A DNA stretch of 64,000 nucleotides from Chamaelirium japonicum (Eukaryota; Streptophyta; Magnoliopsida; Liliales; Melanthiaceae), in contig OX393553.1 of NCBI GenBank assembly GCA_947650365.1, forward strand, positions 38,981,449-39,045,448, written 5' to 3'. Shown here in pieces: positions 34,141-46,138 of this stretch. The notes beneath the pieces were generated by a model. That model was not told the origin of the DNA. It did not search any database and worked only from the letters and a program-made list of their open reading frames with translations. Every line of letters starts with the position of its first letter. Positions within the stretch are counted from its first letter, which is position 1. Both the position numbers and the translations under genes were made by a program.

Positions 34141-34180
34141 CCATTGCAATGTCGGTATATATATGCTGACATTGCAATGG
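34141..34180. repeat. 40-bp near-perfect palindrome
   Basis: ccattgcaatgtc at 34,141 is mirrored by gacattgcaatgg ending at 34,180, around an AT-rich centre (tatatatat). It could form a strong hairpin or cruciform. It lies at the end of the gypsy-type fossil. Confidence 0.85.
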
Positions 34181-34319
34181 TAAGTCAGCCTGCATCTACC
34201 GCTTGATGACCAGATGGAGGTTGGGGATGAGGGTAAAATTGGAGAAAAAAAAAATTAAGTTTACTTGGGTGCCATCACTAATTCCATGGGAGCAAGTAGA
34301 TGAATCCTTCCACATATAG

Positions 34320-34493
34320 GGAAAATTTTTCAACACATCCTACGTACGCTACAACCATGGGGCCCACCGCAATTCAAGAGATATGGGGTAGCAGCTCCAG
34401 CACATGGGGGGTAGTGGCCCCTAGCACTTAGAGCGTCCTGATAGGCTCTGGGCAATGGTTGTAGCGTAAGCAGAATGTGCTAAAAAAATTTCC
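34320..34493. mobile_element. Mutator-like MITE (174 bp) with 9-bp target duplication
   Basis: Perfect 9-bp copies of cacatatag flank the element at 34,311-34,319 and 34,494-34,502, as Mutator-like elements make. The ends ggaaaatttttcaacacat and atgtgctaaaaaaatttcc are inverted repeats that continue inward (gctacaaccat against atggttgtagc), about 40 bp in all. There is no coding capacity. Confidence 0.8.
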
Positions 34494-34499
34494 CACATA

Positions 34500-35015
34500 T
34501 AGATGGTTGACACGAATATCTGAGTACATTAATTCATGATCATCGTAAATCAAAACGATATAAATAAGCATAACTTTGCATTCAGTTATCAGAATCTATA
34601 TTATGCACCAATTCAGAAAGGAGGGCAAATGTCCACCCACACACACACACACCCACAAAAAAAATCATTTTGATGTCGTTCGGCCGATTCTTTTTATAAA
34701 ATTTATTATTTTTGAATTTTGACACGTTTTATTTCAGCATTTTTTACCTTTTGAGAGCCAGTTATTGGGTCAAGAGAAATTTAATTACTATTTTAGTAAA
34801 CTCTATTTTTTTTTCTTTTTAGCTATTTAATTTAGTAATTATGGTTTTGTTATATAAATCCTTGCTGCGGCAGAGAAGCCTGAAATTATCAATGGAACAA
34901 GATATCTCTCTTTCGTTTTTTTTTTGTTTTTTTTTTTTCTTTCTATTGTTCTTGGTAATCTGTGAAGTCAACACTGCCATAAATGTTCTTGTTCTTTGAA
35001 TTTTGTATAATGCCT
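34500..35015. other. Intergenic and 3' flank of the receptor kinase gene
   Basis: AT-rich sequence with a short (CA)n tract near 34,640. The part next to 35,016 is presumably the 3' UTR of the receptor kinase gene on the minus strand. No other gene is seen. Confidence 0.6.
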
Positions 35016-37796
35016 TCATACGCTAGTATCCGGCGTCGTCGACCTGCTCCCCCATGGAGCCGCGACGGAATCCGGCGAAAAAGGCAGTGGCACATTCTTC
35101 GGCAACCCGGCATCCGCCCTCGCCGGAGCGTCGGCCTCCGACGCCTTCTCCTCCTTGAGCCCCCCACTCTGTATCCACCTCAACTCCTCGAGCACCTCCT
35201 TTATCGGAGGCCGCATCTCCCTGTCCCCCTGCAAGCACCTGAAGGCCAGCTCCGCCACCAGGGTGATCATCCTCTCCTTCTCTGCATCCGACCGAAACCC
35301 GAGTCCCGGGTCGACCAACTGGTCCAATTCACGGCTCTGGATCCTGTTGATCGCCAGACTAGCCAGATTGATCTCATTCCAGCTCCGGCCGATGTCCACG
35401 GCCGGCTTCGACGAAATGAGCTCCACCAGCACCACCCCGAAGCTGTAGACATCGCTCTTGTCGGTGAGCTGGTAGCACTGGTGGTACGCGGGGTCGACGT
35501 ACCCCGGGGTCCCCTGCGGAAGGGTGGAGACATGGGTGGCGTCCAGGGGGAAAAGCCGCGACAGCCCGAAGTCCCCGACTTTCACGTGGAAGCCGTCGTC
35601 GAGCAGGATGTTGTTGGTCTTGACGTCCCGGTGGATGATCTGGGGCTCGGCGGCGTGGAGGTATGTGAGCGCGTCGGCGGTCTCGATGGCGATGCCCATC
35701 CGGACGGGCCACGCGAGGCCGCCCTCCACCACGCGGGGGCCGTGGAGGTGGTCTGCGACGGTGCCGTTGGACACGAACTCGTAGACGAGGAGGAGCTCGC
35801 GGCTGTGGCGGGAGGTGCAGCCGTAGAGGGTGACCAGGTTCTTGTGGCGGAGGCCGGACAGGATGTCAACCTCGTTCATGAACTGCTCGACGCGCTTGCC
35901 GTTGCTCTCGTAGAGCCGCTTGACGGCGACGGTGCGCCCATCTCTCAGCTTGCCTGCAGAGGATCAGAGCTTCAGTTTGTGCCAGTAAGCTCTATTACAT
36001 GTTAACCTATTGGAGGGAAAGAAAGATTTGAATGAATCAGGTTTGGATGCCGATTTTGGTTGGCCAAGAATAGGAAATTTGCCGGATTTTGATCTATTTG
36101 TTAAAAAAATGTCGATCAACGATCGGTATGTTATAAAAAAAATTTGGAAATGGATGAAGCAAGATGGAATTTATCATTGAACAAGAAGGAATCTTTAACT
36201 TAAATGAGATTAGAGGTTAATTTTTAGTGAAATTGTCCAAACAAAAAAAAAAGGAATGTCGAATTTCCATAAAATTTCAGTCATTTCGGTGTCGAACAAA
36301 AATTTGGTATCCAAATTTCAGACAATATCTATGGTGGATCCTCAAGAAAGAGAGATCTCAATCATTTCATATCATATTTGTCAACAATTGATTCCATGCT
36401 CTGAAATAGGCCTGAAAACAAGAGGAATTGAATTACCTTCATAGACGGTGCCAAACCCACCATCGCCGAGCTCCCTGGTCTCATCAAAGCCATTGGTGGC
36501 GTTATCGAGCTCGTCATAGGAGAAGATGTGGGTGCGGAAGTTGGCGCCGCCCAATTCGGGGTACTTCGTGGAGGATGGGTCGATGAGGATGTTGGAGGAG
36601 GTGGAATGCTTCCGTCGCTTCTTGCGCTGGTACCAGAGAAGGCACATGAGGAATGCTGCGGTGAGGACGGTGCCTCCAACGCCAACGCCTACTCATAGAA
36701 CAAGGTAATCATGTTTACATGGTGATAAGATGAAAGCCTTTAAGAAGGAAATTGTTAGGGATAGGAGGAGCATGCTTTGTTTACCTATTAAAATATTCTT
36801 CACATTGCTCATCCCTGTTGCATTTAAGTAACAACCATCACATGAAGAGGTTAGTGCAGAGTTCAATTGATAACTAGTACTTCAAATGAACTTTCAAGCC
36901 AAACTAAGATGTTTTGCAGAATCAATTAGTTAAATCAAGTAGATCAAGGTCTAGATATCAATAAAATCATCATGATTCCTAGTTTCATAAGAATTTTTTT
37001 TTAAAAAAAATTATTTTTTCTCAAGAAAAAAAAAAGAGAAAACGAGAAACTTTGATGATGGAGATCGAGAGCTACTTTGCGTAGGTGAGCATCTGGTGCC
37101 GCATGTACACTTGGAAACTCCTGCGGTGCTATCGGTACCGCAATTGTATCTTATTTGGCAGTCGAAGCAGTCCGAATGAAGTGTCGTTTGCGGTGTGAAA
37201 TCAGCAGAGCGCAGGGAGAGGCCGTCACTATCTCCCCCAAATAACAACTTCCACTCAAAAGAAGGGGGGTGAGGGGCCAAGCCGTAACCAGGATGATCGC
37301 CCGGCTGGTCGTCCGAGCTACGCCAATACTGGAGAGTGTAATTGCGGCAGGGAGTGGAGTAATAGAGTTCACTGAAGGTATCATGGGAAAAATTATAATC
37401 CTTCAGCTTGCAATTGAAAAAGTACTGACTGAAGCTTGGATATCGAACAACATGGGTATGATCAAAAGGAGGGAAGGGAGCTGCGAATTCGTAAACAAAG
37501 TTGCAGTCTGATCTCCGCAAGCGATTGCTGAGAACCTGATCTTGAATCGTGATTGTTTTTTCGCTATATGAGATGGTTTTCACTGCATAGAAGGGCTCAT
37601 TCCCCCGGAACTGGATCATCGGAAGGAAATCGATGCATTGGATCATGTAAATTCCTCTGCGTTGAAGATCGGTCGTGAAAGGGTACCTGATTTCAATGGT
37701 GGTATTTCCACATGGTAGCTCAATTGGACATGAGCAATCAAGATTGGGGAGAACGAAGACGAGGAGGAAGGCGTAGTAGGAGAAGGGAAGAGCCAT
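35016..37796 (-). CDS. LRK10L/WAK-like receptor protein kinase (3 exons, 637 aa)
   Basis: This is a plasma-membrane receptor kinase of the LEAF RUST 10 DISEASE-RESISTANCE LOCUS-like group. Exons on the minus strand are 37,796-37,076, 36,691-36,437 and 35,953-35,016. Both introns are GT-AG and phase 1, and the 1914-nt coding sequence has no stop before the end. Exon 1 encodes a signal peptide (MALPFSYYAFLLVFVLPNL), a GUB_WAK_bind domain beginning CSCPIELPCGN with IRYPF, and a WAK-associated C-terminal part with CFDCQIRYNCG. Exon 2 has the transmembrane helix (GVGVGGTVLTAAFLMCLLW), a basic KKRRKH stop-transfer and the start of the kinase (GDGGFGTVYEG). Exon 3 has AVKRLYE, HRDVKTNNILL (an RD kinase), DFGLSR and GTPGYVDPAY. 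The residue usually acidic in the last motif (DPE/DPD) is Ala here. Such proteins act in stress, ABA or pathogen signalling, but the ligand is unknown. Two kinase-less relatives lie upstream at 39.8-40.7 and 52.0-52.8 kb. Confidence 0.93.
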
Positions 37797-37834
37797 AGGA
37801 GATTAACACACTTGAGTTCCGCAACCTAACCTCA

Positions 37835-37842
37835 CTATATAA
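37835..37842 (-). promoter_or_regulatory. TATA box of the receptor kinase gene
   Basis: The minus strand reads TTATATAG about 40 bases upstream of the ATG at 37,796. The position implies a very short 5' UTR, or a start codon close to the transcription start, so the assignment is tentative. Confidence 0.5.
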
Positions 37843-37849
37843 GAAGATG

Positions 37850-39180
37850 ACAAGCTCTCCAAAGCTCTTTCCTTAACCAAAGAAGAAATGAAAGATAGTG
37901 TCTAAACCCTTCTATAGTTGTTGGACATCTAAAGTCTAAAGTTGCAGACATTACTTGCATGACCAACTGTTGACTTGGGCTAATGGACTAAAATTCAGTG
38001 GGAAGGCAAAAGGGTTTGGCATCCTCTTGTAGAATCTTGTACTAAAAAGAGAATTTTCCAATTACTTTCCATTTACTCATTCAACAAGTAATCATTAGAT
38101 CAGAGGAAAAATTGAAGACTTGGGTCAAGGTCTTCAGGATTTTCCTTGAAGGAACATCCAAGGATCATATATAATCAAGGACTATTGCCAGATCTGAATT
38201 GATATAACAGTGGACTTGACCCACAAAATGTTCTTATGGTGTTCAAAGTTCCATTCATACTAGGCCTGTCAATAGAGCGGATCTTGATCCGAAACAGGTC
38301 CGAATACCCCGGATATGGTAATAGAATTTTGATATGAGATCCAATAAAAATTGATCTGATTAGATTCGAAGCATATTCGAATCAAATCTGGGTTTACCCT
38401 TATCCGATTCGATCAAGATCCGATCCGAATACCCCTTTAACATAAGTATGGAACCGTATCTAAGACATTATGATATTAAGGGTTTAGATTTAAATGATCA
38501 TTAGATTTCACTATATACCTCTTATATGTTCCTATTTTCTCTTTCATTAATTATTATTCTTTGTGCTCTTATATAAATGAACATTTCATAATCAATAAGA
38601 AAGAAATTTTTTTAAAAAAAATTGTTTTGAATCCTTAATTTGAGGATGACTTATTAATTTTCCATTTTTGTGCTTTCTAAATAGATGTTCGGATTCGAAT
38701 CTCGGATTATCCATCAGATTCGGACTCAAACTAAAGAAATCAATATACATCGGTTATTGGATCGGATTCGAATCGAATTCTTAATCAAATTGGATTCGAA
38801 ATTACCTGGATTTGGTTCAAATCCGACGAATCACCAACCCAAATCTATATATTGGAGAACTTATGTGAGATAAATGTAATTTTCCCTTAGTACAAAAGAA
38901 AATCAAACGAGGAAGAAGAAAGGGAGTTATTAGTTTAAGGCCCTTCTAGCTAACCCTGTATTACCTACCGTAAACACTTGTCTCTTGCGTTTCGCATTAA
39001 GTTTTCTTTCACTCCCTTTTTTTTTTTAATGTTCATTTTACCCCTCAATGATTTATTTATATATTTATTTTGCTGGGCTTTATATATGAGAATCAATCCC
39101 ACAAGGTTAGAGGAACAATTCAGTAATAGCACATGTACAGCAGCTATAGTGAAATCACTGTAGCAACTGATTGGTTACTC
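37850..39180. other. Intergenic DNA with degenerate GGATTCGGATC-type MITE
   Basis: From 38,263 (taggcctgtcaatagagcgg) to about 38,850 the sequence is full of cgaatccgat/gattcggatc motifs. Its start is like the ends of the element at 39,186-39,684. No matching right end or target duplication is seen. A hairpin gctatagtgaaatcactgtagc lies at 39,143-39,164. No gene is recognised. Confidence 0.5.
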
Positions 39181-39185
39181 TGATG

Positions 39186-39684
39186 TAGGCCTACCAACGG
39201 GTTGGATTCGATCCGGATCAGGGGATATCTGAATCCGATCCGATTATGAATATGCCTAATCTAAATCCAATCCGATATCCGACGGATCTTAGAAATCTCA
39301 ATCCGAATCCATATCTGACGCATAATCCAAATCCGAATACCATTTACATTGTTAATCGCACTCAGACCCGACTCCAATACCCCCATCTCCTTCCCCACTG
39401 GCTCCCACCCCACTATGAAGAACACACTTTTTTTTAAAGCTTTTCTGTCTTGCAGTCAACGTGCCTTAGTGATTCAGCTTTGCACACGTGGCATGCAGAG
39501 GAAAATACATACAGCATTAAGCTTACTTTCAATCGGATCGGGTCAGGGTGATCTGGATTCGATCCGATTATTAATCGAATCGGGTCAGATCATTTTTAAT
39601 CGAATTACGGCCTGAAAAAACTAATACCAAACCCGAGGTTATCGGATCGGATTCAGATGATCATCCGATCCATCGACAGGCCTA
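39186..39684. mobile_element. Degenerate hAT-like MITE
   Basis: The left end taggcctaccaacggg and right end gatccatcgacaggccta are complementary over about 15 of 20 positions. Inner parts are rich in ccgatccg and cggatcgg. The 8-bp flanks do not match, so it is either old or its limits are slightly off. It lies just downstream of the ectodomain exon at 39,838-40,660. Confidence 0.5.
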
Positions 39685-39837
39685 CTGTACGCTGCCCGAA
39701 TTAATACTTGGAATTGCTACAGTGATATTACTGTAGCAGTAAAAATTGTTGTAGGGACTGTAACTCAAGAGGATATCCCAGAAAGGGGTTTTGATTAAGT
39801 CTCCCAGAAGAAACTGTTGGTTGAGAGAAGCGCCTAC

Positions 39838-40660
39838 CAGCAATGGGCTGCGTAGCTCTCTGGAGCAGAGCGCAGCTGCCGAACGGCGAGGTAGCGTTGG
39901 GACAGAAGCAGGTGCGCGCATCAGGGGAGCCGGCGTCGTACCCGCAGACCCCACCGGACGCGACGCAGCTGCCGCACCAGTCCTTGCCGACGGCCCACGC
40001 CACCCCGAACCCCTCCCCCATCGCGTCCCCGAACTTCGCCCCCCTCTTCAGGGAACCCACAGCCGCCTCACACGTCGGCACGACCCCGACGGATCCGCAG
40101 CTCCCTTTCAGCTCCGACAGGAACGCCGGATCCCCCTTCTCCTCCAGCGTGTAGTACGAGTACCGCGGTGGACCGCAGTCGATCTGCGTGAGCTTCGGCA
40201 CGTGGAGGCTGCAGTTGAGGTAGAGGGTGAGGTTGAGATCGTCACCGGCGTAGTCGAAGAGGGAGAGGTTGAGGGCGGGAGCGGTGCGGGTCTGCGGCAG
40301 GCAGGGGTTTCCGGCGAGGATGGGGTCGGCGACGGTGAGGACCTGGTTCGAGTAGTAGATGCCCTTCACTTGGTAGGGCTGGTCGCCGCCCATGTCGATC
40401 ATCAGCATGGAAGCGGCTTCGTCGCAGGCGAGGCGGAACCCGGGGTAGCTGCAGTAGTCGGGCCTGGCGGGCGAGCCGAAGGGGAAGGAGACGCTATAGG
40501 TTCGGCCGCCGCAGGGGTGGGGAGTGGGTGGCAAGCAGTCCCAGTACTTGGTGTTGTTGGGTTCGGAGATCGAAGGAGGGACCATAAGAGCAAGAAGGGT
40601 GAGGAGGAGGAGGAGGACATGGGGAAAGGGTTGGCCTCCATTGCTGCACGTGTGGGTCAT
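39838..40660 (-). pseudogene. LRK10L/WAK-like ectodomain exon without its own kinase (B)
   Basis: The exon encodes a secreted or extracellular wall-binding module. The start is taken at MTHTCSNGG (40,660), which gives a signal peptide (VLLLLLTLLALMVPP). An upstream in-frame Met at 40,741 would place the hydrophobic segment too far in. The GUB_WAK_bind part starts YWDCLPPTPHPCGG with VSFPFG, and the WAK-associated part ends GKDWCGSCVASGGVCGYDAGS and CFCPNATS. A donor gctg|gtaggc at 39,838/39,837 ends the exon in phase 1, exactly as exon 1 of the complete gene at 35,016-37,796. No transmembrane or kinase exon follows before that gene. It may be a truncated duplicate, a kinase-less secreted protein (open to a stop at 39,728 if unspliced), or an alternative first exon for the downstream kinase. 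Confidence 0.75.
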
Positions 40661-40744
40661 CGCCACGAGTCTCAGAAGGAAGGAAGAAGAAGAGAAGAGG
40701 GGAACGAGGAATGAACTTTGAACAAATTGATTTATTCTCAAGGG

Positions 40745-42690
40745 TGTATACTCAAAAAATCATATTTTAATATTATTAAAATAATCATGTATGTATAGTA
40801 TTTTTACCTAAGTTAATCTTGATGAGAGACTTTCACAATATTCTAGTTTTATCATTTTCTTTCTTCCTCTTTCGTAATCTTCCGCCACCAATGTTGGCAT
40901 GTTCAACTCGTTGTCTGCCTCCGACCTGATCCTTATCATCTATCTCGGCCACGGCAGATTGAGTATTCCCGAGTGATTGTATTCAACCACTGGACGCCGA
41001 GTTTCTCTACATCGCATTCGGCCAATGGAGGCCGAGTGCTTCTACAGTCCATTCGACAATTGGAGGCTTAGTGATCGGCGGTGATTGAGTGCCAATATAG
41101 TGCACTCAGTCTCCTCCGACCGAAAGAGTTGTAGAAGTAATATATCTGAAATGGCAAAGTATAAGGAGAAGGAAGGACAGGGAGAAAGAGGAAGAAAGAG
41201 TATGAAGTAGGAGGTGGTCCCGGTGGTGGGGTCGGTATGAATTTAAATACCAAATGGGTGGTGACCTGCACGAGATCGATGACATGCACTGACACCTACG
41301 AGTTGGTGAGTCAGAATCAGAAGTTTCTTTCTTTCTCCTTCTCGCTAACCACTAATAATATTCTATTTTATAAATAAATAAATATATGGACTGGTTTGCC
41401 AAAGTCTTCATGGAATGTTTCCAATCAAACTTTTTTGGTAATAATAATATTAGACAATACTAGCCGGCTATCTATCAATTTTATTTTAAACTTTTTGAGT
41501 TCATACTTCATAGGCCCCAGTCCTCTTCTCCAATACTTACACGCCACCTCACCAATCTCTCTCTCTCTTTAGGCAGTCCAAAGTGTTGGGCATATCTTTG
41601 TCCTATTATAGCAAAGCACATTGCAAGTGACACTACGGAATCTCCTTCTAGCCCTAGAAATCCTTTGACCCCAATACCCAAAATAAATAAATAAAATTTA
41701 AAAATAATTCCTTTCACCCGTTCTCTGATTATTTCGTATAAAGGTTTTCCCTTAAACAACCACCTAAGTCCTACAAAAAAAAAAAAAAAAAAAGAAGGGG
41801 GTCTTAGTGAGCCTTTTCTGACAAAGAGAACCTTAAAGTTTAAGGGCCTTGAAATGTTGTGGATAAATTATCCTTTATTGTATTTTAAATTTTTTTTTTG
41901 GCATGTCATCGAACCACCTAACCGACCACTAAACTGCTCGTCGCAGCTAGAGCTATTCACCGCCGCCGAACCACCAAACTGAAGCTAACCATAACCCTGA
42001 GATTTACAGGCCATGGGATGAACCATAAACCTAGGATCCTCCACCAAACCAAACGTCACAGTCGAAGCTGCTCGGTGCCGCCTCTGCTGCTCGCCATCGC
42101 TACCGAAGCTATTGGCTGCTGCCCCCGCCGCCTCTACTGTAATCGCCGCCGCCGAAGCTGTTCGGAAGAGATGGGAAAAGAAACCGGAGGTAGTTTCAGG
42201 TTTACCAAAAAAGACAGGAACCTTCGGCTAAATGAAACTTTAAGGTGTCCTGTTCATGGGATAGATCTGTTGTCAAGGACCTCAACACATTACCCTATAT
42301 AAAAACAGCACCTAAGTCTGATGTAATGCCTAAACTACTATAGGTAGCTTTTAGATTTATTTTATGGTTTCCTACACTCGTGAAGTAGGTTGCGAATGTA
42401 AATTTTTATTTAGATGGATGATTTTTCTCTTTTAGTGGTAAAACAATGTCACTTGTCCCTCCCCCCGGTGTCACTAGCAGTACTGTCATCACTGTCGACT
42501 GCAGTTGGCCACTTGGTCTTTGGTAAGCACTAGTAGGGGTCCGCCTAACCCCCTCCCATAATGTGATGCTAATTTCTCTCTCAAAAAAAAAAACAATTTG
42601 ATTACTTGTAGCAAAAGAGTAACAATTTGTAAATAGTAACAATCCGATAACAAAGAGTAACAATTTGATATGGTAACAAACATTAATTAT
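40745..42690. other. Intergenic DNA
   Basis: No gene is recognised. AT-rich sequence alternates with a GC-richer part (42,018-42,300) whose frame (MNHKPRILHQTK) matches nothing known. Repeats of gagtaacaattt occur at 42,610-42,680. Confidence 0.5.
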
Positions 42691-42695
42691 AGATT

Positions 42696-44804
42696 TGTGG
42701 GCACCGAAATTAACCCTCGGGTCAAACCCGACTCGCACACGTAAAACAGGCCCGCACACAACAGCCCACGGGTCGAACCCGACTCGCACACGCAAAATGG
42801 GCCCGCACTCAACGGCCTTCGAGTCGAACCCGACTCGCACACGCAAAATGGGCCCGCACTCAACGGCCCGCACGCAAAACTTGGCCCGCACACAACGGCC
42901 CGCACGCAAAACTGGCCCGCACACAACGGCCCGCATGCGAAACTTGGCCCGCACACAACGGCCTGCATGCGAAACCTAGCCCGCACACAACGGCCCGCAT
43001 GCGAACTTAGCTCACAACGGCCCGTAAATAAAAGGCGGCTGACCCAAAGCAAACGGGTCCCACCGGACCCGCAGCTCGAACACAAAGAGGGGGCCCACCG
43101 GCCCCCCCTTCATAGAAAACCGTGCCCCCCTCCTTTTGGGAGGTGGGGCCAGCCATAAAGGACGAGAAAAGAAAAAGAAAAAAAAAAGAAGAAGAAGAAA
43201 AGAAAAAGAAAAGAAAGAAAATCCAAACCGCCTCGATGCGGGGGGAGGTGGCGTGGACGTCTACACAACCGTAGATCCACGACGATCCCTCGATCCGACG
43301 GACAAGATGACGTCGTGTCGCCATCCGATCCGAAAGTGCAAAGATGACAACTCAATATTCAAAGATCAAGTCACATCTTGCCCGTAACCACCCCAACTAA
43401 AAAGGAGGGGATCGAGTTTGTTTCCCCAAATAAAGGAACAATATTTTGATGGTTATGGGGGGAGATATTGGATGAAACAAAAAGATTTCAGCCATATCTC
43501 TCCCAACCGCCCCCCTTTGCCTATAAATAGAAGGGGTGGGGGAAGGCATAAAAGGTCAGAAAAGCTGAAGATGAAAGGGCTCTGCAAGAGAAGCTCCAAC
43601 GTTTGAAGACCGAAGGCTTCACGAGGCACGGCAAGCACGTCCTACAGGAATCCTTGGCCCTTCAAGTCCTCATCAACGTGAAGACCTTGCACTCGAAGTT
43701 CAAAACGTCGACTCCTTGCACGAAGAAGAAAGCTTGGAGAGAAGACCCGAAGTCGTCACCATCCCGACTTCTCCAACGATCTTCATCAACTCCGAAGACG
43801 CCATAAACAAAGGCCGAAGAAAAAGATCGAAGCCGACAACACCCGTCGTCTTCAACAAAGACGTCGACTCCTCGCACGAAGAAGAAAGCTAGGAGAAGAA
43901 GGCCTGAAGCCGGTGCTACCCCTGCCGTCTTCGTCAACAAAAGCCGACGTTACAACCGTCGTGCGGAGATCGGTGCTACCCCTACCGTCTTCATCAACAA
44001 AAGCTGACGCTACAACCGTCGCACGAAGATCGGTGCTACCCCCGCCGAAAAGCCAAGCCGACGCCACAACCGTCGAGGAAGCCGGAAAAATAAAGAAGCC
44101 TTGAAGAAGTAGTCATCGCCGTTCGAGAAGAAGATCGAGTCAAAGCTAAAGCCAAAGCCAACGCAAGAAGCCAAAGCGAACGCACCGGTACAGCCCGCGC
44201 CAAAGCAACGCACGTGCCAAAGCCAAGCAACTACGACGGTCACGAGCAAAACACCGCACGTTCTAGCCGATACGACGCGAAGTCTGGAAGAACTAAAGCA
44301 TCGCAAGCCTCTACCCGCCTACGTTCAAGCACAAGCGCCAAAGCAAAGCAAACGCCAGAGCCACGCCAAAGCCACGCCAAAGCCGAAAGCTAAAGCCAAA
44401 GCCGACGCCAAAGCACGATCAACGCCACGAACCGACGATCAAGGACGCCGAGGTCTAGCAAGGATCGAGGAAGACACAAAGACCGAGGAACGAAGCCCAA
44501 AACCCCCCTAGCCGAGAAAGCGCGAAGCACGGACAGGACAAAATCAATGGCCGATATTCCTTAGCCTCTCAAGAAACCCTCACCCTGTAAAGACCTCTGT
44601 CCTGGGCAACCCCTTCAGAGCTCTCGCACGAATACCACGTGGAGACGCGGATCAAAGGGACCCTCCAGAGGATCTCTCCCACAATCTCCTGATCAAATAT
44701 TCGTCGCACCCGGACTCGCCACCCCCGAGCCCCCGGGTCCCGGCCAATCTATAATCTCGTGTGATTCGCAATAAAGACGACCCGTATCTTTTTCTGCGCA
44801 CACA
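42696..44804 (+). mobile_element. Solo LTR (about 2.1 kb) of an LTR retrotransposon
   Basis: The sequence starts TGTGGGCACC and ends GCGCACACA, with agatt on both sides (42,691-42,695 and 44,805-44,809), a perfect 5-bp target duplication. A TATA box (cctataaatag) near 43,518-43,530 and a polyadenylation-type aataaa near 44,770 fit an LTR on the plus strand. There is no internal region or second LTR, so it is probably the product of LTR-LTR recombination. Inner repeats include cccgactcgcacacg (42,720-42,850) and a unit around ggtgctacccctgccgtctt (43,910-44,050). The parent family is not recognised. Confidence 0.75.
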
Positions 44805-44809
44805 AGATT

Positions 44810-45725
44810 GATTGTAGCTTATAATAATATATGTCTGATTACAATATAATTTTTTGTGACAAAAAATGTATCTAATTGTGTCAAATAAAGTCAATTTTAT
44901 CTCGCACACAAAGAGTAACAATTCGGTAAAAAAAAGTAACTATTTGTTTGTTTGTCAGAATAAATACTTTTTGATGAAAATATACACACACAAAAAAAAA
45001 TATTTTTTTGTGGTTTTAAATCGAAGGTCTTGAGTGGTTTCAATTATTTTTTGTGTAAGAAAACGTTCAAGTTCACTTGATGGTAGGAATATAAATTTGA
45101 TAAACTTTGGCTAGGTATTGTTGCCCTTTTTTTTTTTTTGGATTGGTAGGATTTTCGGAGGGACCTAATGGCATACAGAACTTGCATGGGACTTATTGTA
45201 AGTAGATTCTTTTGTCAGGGACCAATCACTAAGTTCCCCAAAAGATTTTGACGTGAAGGCCTTACCGCAAAAGGCTTGGGGATGTCTATCTCAGCGCACG
45301 TTACAAAGCCATGGGGATACCTATTTTGGTCCTCATCCCTTATATGATGTACATTATGGTCCCAGTAACCTACAGTTGGAAACGGTAGTCGACGGTTGCG
45401 TGCCACATGACACTAAGGGCATCGCATTCATCATGGTTAAGTGTGATTCACGGTGGGGCCCGATGGCAGACATATGAATCACACTTAGTCTGATGGCTGC
45501 AATGAAATTAGTACCATGTGTCGTGCACCGATGGACTACCGTCCCAACTGTAGGTCACTAAAACCGTAGAGGATTCAAACTCATTATAATCAGTCATTCA
45601 AGCATCAATGAAAGTCAAGCTTTCTCGCCTATGCTTCTCCTCAAAATCTTTCACATGGTACCATAGCCAAAACCCATGGGTAATTAACCACTCTACCTCA
45701 TAACCTCATTAATCTCCTCATCCAC
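44810..45725. other. Intergenic DNA
   Basis: No gene or clear repeat is recognised. Short frames at 45,215-45,477 have no resemblance to known proteins. Confidence 0.5.
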
Positions 45726-45727
45726 AC

Positions 45728-46138
45728 TTAGGGCTACAAACGAGCCAAGCCAAGCTTTGATCTGTTTGAGCTTGGCTTGTTTATTAAACGAGCCGAGACA
45801 TCGGACTTGGGCTTTGCTTATTTAATAATCAAGATTAGTCGAGCCGAGCTGAGCCTTGGTTTGCTTGAGCTTGGCTCGTTTATTAAACTAACCTAGCTTT
45901 CAGACTAGGCTTCACTCAATTAGTGATCAAATAATCTCGAGCGGTCTCTTATCGAGCTTGTTGCTAAACTCCAGAAACAGTCAAAAGTGTAGACTATATA
46001 TGTTAGGTCTATTCACACCTTTTATTAGCCTCTTGCTCACGAGCCCTAAACAAACATGTTTGTGAGCCCAACTGAGCCGAGCTTTAGTCTGCTTGAGTTT
46101 GGCTCATTTATTAAATAAGACTAAACTCTAGGCTTGGG
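45728..46138. mobile_element. Partial hAT-like MITE rich in gagccaagc motifs
   Basis: This begins ttagggctacaaacgagcc, a common start of plant hAT MITEs, and contains many gagcttggctc(g/a)tttattaaa units. Its right part is interrupted by a second element at 46,139 and continues briefly after 46,588 without a recognisable end. Confidence 0.45.

Noticed and set aside
34983-36005. Plus-strand 340-codon frame
   Set aside because: It is antisense to the kinase exon of the receptor gene and only reflects its GC-rich codons.
38263-38850. Second taggcctgtc-type MITE
   Set aside because: The right end and duplication are missing; it is mentioned only within the intergenic entry.
39791-40714. Plus-strand 307-codon frame
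   Set aside because: It is antisense to ectodomain exon B, in GC-rich DNA, with no recognisable domain.
42406-43387. Cys/Gly-rich frames of up to 182 codons
   Set aside because: They fall in the repetitive part of the solo LTR and are made of its short repeats.
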